NCBI GenBank assembly: GCA_003136915.1
Contig: PLEB01000157.1
Span: 11,827 to 19,050 of the forward strand
Source of the DNA: Chitinophagaceae bacterium
Lineage (GTDB): Bacteria > Bacteroidota > Bacteroidia > Chitinophagales > Chitinophagaceae
Length of the DNA stretch: 7,224 nt
Reading direction: 5' to 3'
Made by a program: the position numbers and the translations under genes. Positions 6,017 to 7,224 of this stretch are shown here, piece after piece. Below the pieces are notes generated by a model that was given only the letters and a program-made list of their open reading frames with translations, was not told the origin of the DNA and did no database searches. Positions within the stretch are counted from its first letter, which is position 1. Every line of letters starts with the position of its first letter.

Positions 6017-7224
6017 TCAGAACGGATTTTCTTCTTCGTCATTAAAAGGAATATCATTCATTTTACTTCCCGCCTGGATGTATAATTTAGGTCCGCCCTG
6101 ATCGTCCTGCACCGGTTTCCAGTTACCCCCGGGTGGAAGACCATCGAATCCACCGGCACCGTCGTCTTCCATAAATTTCTGAATGTGCAGGAGAGCTTTG
6201 AGTTTAATGGTTTCCAGGGATCCGTTCCGGTGTTTGGCTATGCGAACATGGGTCTCTCCTTTATTGCTTTCACCGAATTCATTCGCCGTTATATCGTAAT
6301 ATTCAGGACGGTAGAGGAACATTACCAAATCAGCATCCTGTTCAATTGCACCGGATTCGCGGAGGTCGCTTAGCTGGGGCATTTTGTTCCCTTCCTTTCT
6401 TTTTTCCACTTCACGGCTCAGTTGCGAAAGTGCAATGATAGGAACCTGAAGTTCTTTAGCAAGGGCTTTCAGGTCCCTGGAAATGCGGCTGATTTCCTGT
6501 TCGCGGTTGCCATTGCGGTTCTCTCCGGTGCCGCTCATCAATTGCAAATAATCCACGATGATAAGGCCTACGTTATGTTTATTCTTCAGCCTGCGACATT
6601 TGGCGCGCAACTCGAAAATATTCAGCGCAGCTGAATCATCGATAAAAATAGGCGCCTGCGCGAGACGCTGAATGCCTTTGGCATACAGTTGTTTCATTTC
6701 GTGTTCTTCGAGTTTTCCCCTCGCAATCTTTTCCAGCCAGATCTCACTCTCAGCCGAGAGTATGCGCTGTACCAGCTGGCTGGCGCTCATTTCCAGACTG
6801 AAAAAGGCTACCGGAGTAGCTTTCCGGGGATGGAGCGCCGCATTTCGTGCGAGGTTGAGGGCAAAAGCTGTTTTCCCCACGGATGGTCTTGCGGCGAGAA
6901 CGATCAAATCGGTGGGCTGCCAACCATAGGTAATCCGATCAAGCGAACTGAATCCTGAAGGAACGCCGGAAATATCTTCATTTTTGGTGCGCAGATCCTC
7001 AATACGGCGAATGGTCTTTACCAGCACGGTGTCTATGCTGTCAAAATTTTTGCGCAGGTGATTGTTGGTGATTTCAAAAAGCTTGCCTTCTGCATCATCG
7101 AGTAAATCGAATACATCGGTACTGTCTTCGTAAGCATCCCCGATGATCTCACCCGAGATGCGGATGAGTTCGCGTTGAATGAATTTCTGCAGAATGATGC
7201 GGGAATGGGCCTCAATATTAGCAG
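6017..7224 (-). CDS. dnaB: replicative DNA helicase DnaB, 5' end cut by window edge
   Basis: The window contains 401 codons plus the stop. The frame continues to the right edge, so the true start and roughly the first 100 or more residues of the N-terminal domain are missing. The hexameric DnaB unwinds the lagging-strand template at the replication fork and binds DnaG primase. In-window numbering from the edge: the end of the N-terminal domain and linker (1-80), then the RecA-like domain. That domain has Walker A ARPSVGKT (111-118), catalytic Glu144 in SLEM, Walker B LIIVDYLQL (220-228) with Asp224, QLSREVEKR (267-275), LSDLRESGAIEQDADLV (284-300) and the arginine-finger region KHRNG (330-334). 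No intein interrupts the Walker A loop, a common insertion site in other DnaB proteins. A GTG at 7027 is an internal Val codon, not the start. The C-terminus is an acidic tail ending DIPFNDEEENPF. rsmE follows after 32 nt. Confidence 0.97.
   Translation of the reverse strand, partial: ANIEAHSRIILQKFIQRELIRISGEIIGDAYEDSTDVFDLLDDAEGKLFEITNNHLRKNFDSIDTVLVKTIRRIEDLRTKNEDISGVPSGFSSLDRITYGWQPTDLIVLAARPSVGKTAFALNLARNAALHPRKATPVAFFSLEMSASQLVQRILSAESEIWLEKIARGKLEEHEMKQLYAKGIQRLAQAPIFIDDSAALNIFELRAKCRRLKNKHNVGLIIVDYLQLMSGTGENRNGNREQEISRISRDLKALAKELQVPIIALSQLSREVEKRKEGNKMPQLSDLRESGAIEQDADLVMFLYRPEYYDITANEFGESNKGETHVRIAKHRNGSLETIKLKALLHIQKFMEDDGAGGFDGLPPGGNWKPVQDDQGGPKLYIQAGSKMNDIPFNDEEENPF

Noticed and set aside
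6017..7027. A DnaB form starting at the GTG at 7027
   Set aside because: The same frame continues open to the right edge with normal DnaB N-terminal/linker sequence, so the GTG is an internal valine codon.
7033..7215. A separate 60-codon minus-strand frame
   Set aside because: It lies in a different frame inside the dnaB coding sequence and has no recognisable features.

Overview
The window looks like chromosomal DNA from a member of the Bacteroidota, probably a Chitinophagaceae-like organism. This rests on four things: a TonB-dependent receptor with an N-terminal carboxypeptidase-like domain, Bacteroidota-style promoter signals (TAnnTTTG at -7, TTTG about 20 nt upstream), the lack of clear Shine-Dalgarno sequences, and the character of the proteins. 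The genus assignment is inference.

Layout. Positions 1-2456 (minus) hold a nearly complete TonB-dependent outer-membrane receptor that loses only its last few residues at the left edge. Upstream of it on the same strand is a small exported protein with a His-Cys-His-Cys motif and a probable TTG start (2536-2877). Before that lies an acetyl-CoA acyltransferase (thiolase, 2908-4086). These three genes are co-oriented, with gaps of 30 and 79 nt, and may form one transcription unit. A 153-nt divergent intergenic region (4087-4239) carries a strong promoter for the thiolase, a second -7 element facing pyrD, an AT-rich repeat and a ten-codon upstream reading frame. pyrD (class 2 dihydroorotate dehydrogenase) runs rightwards from 4240 to 5337. 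It collides tail to tail with rsmE (16S rRNA m3U1498 methyltransferase, minus, 5277-5984), with a 61-nt coding overlap. dnaB (replicative helicase, minus) occupies 6017 to the right edge, is cut at its 5' end, and sits 32 nt upstream of rsmE.

Function. Most of the window is housekeeping: pyrimidine synthesis, ribosome modification, chromosome replication and fatty acid oxidation. The most distinctive part is the pair made of the small secreted His/Cys protein and the TonB-dependent receptor, which I read tentatively as a metal-acquisition module. I see no CRISPR array, insertion sequence, tRNA, rRNA, prophage or recognisable defence system. Apart from the 153-nt divergent region, the window is almost fully coding.
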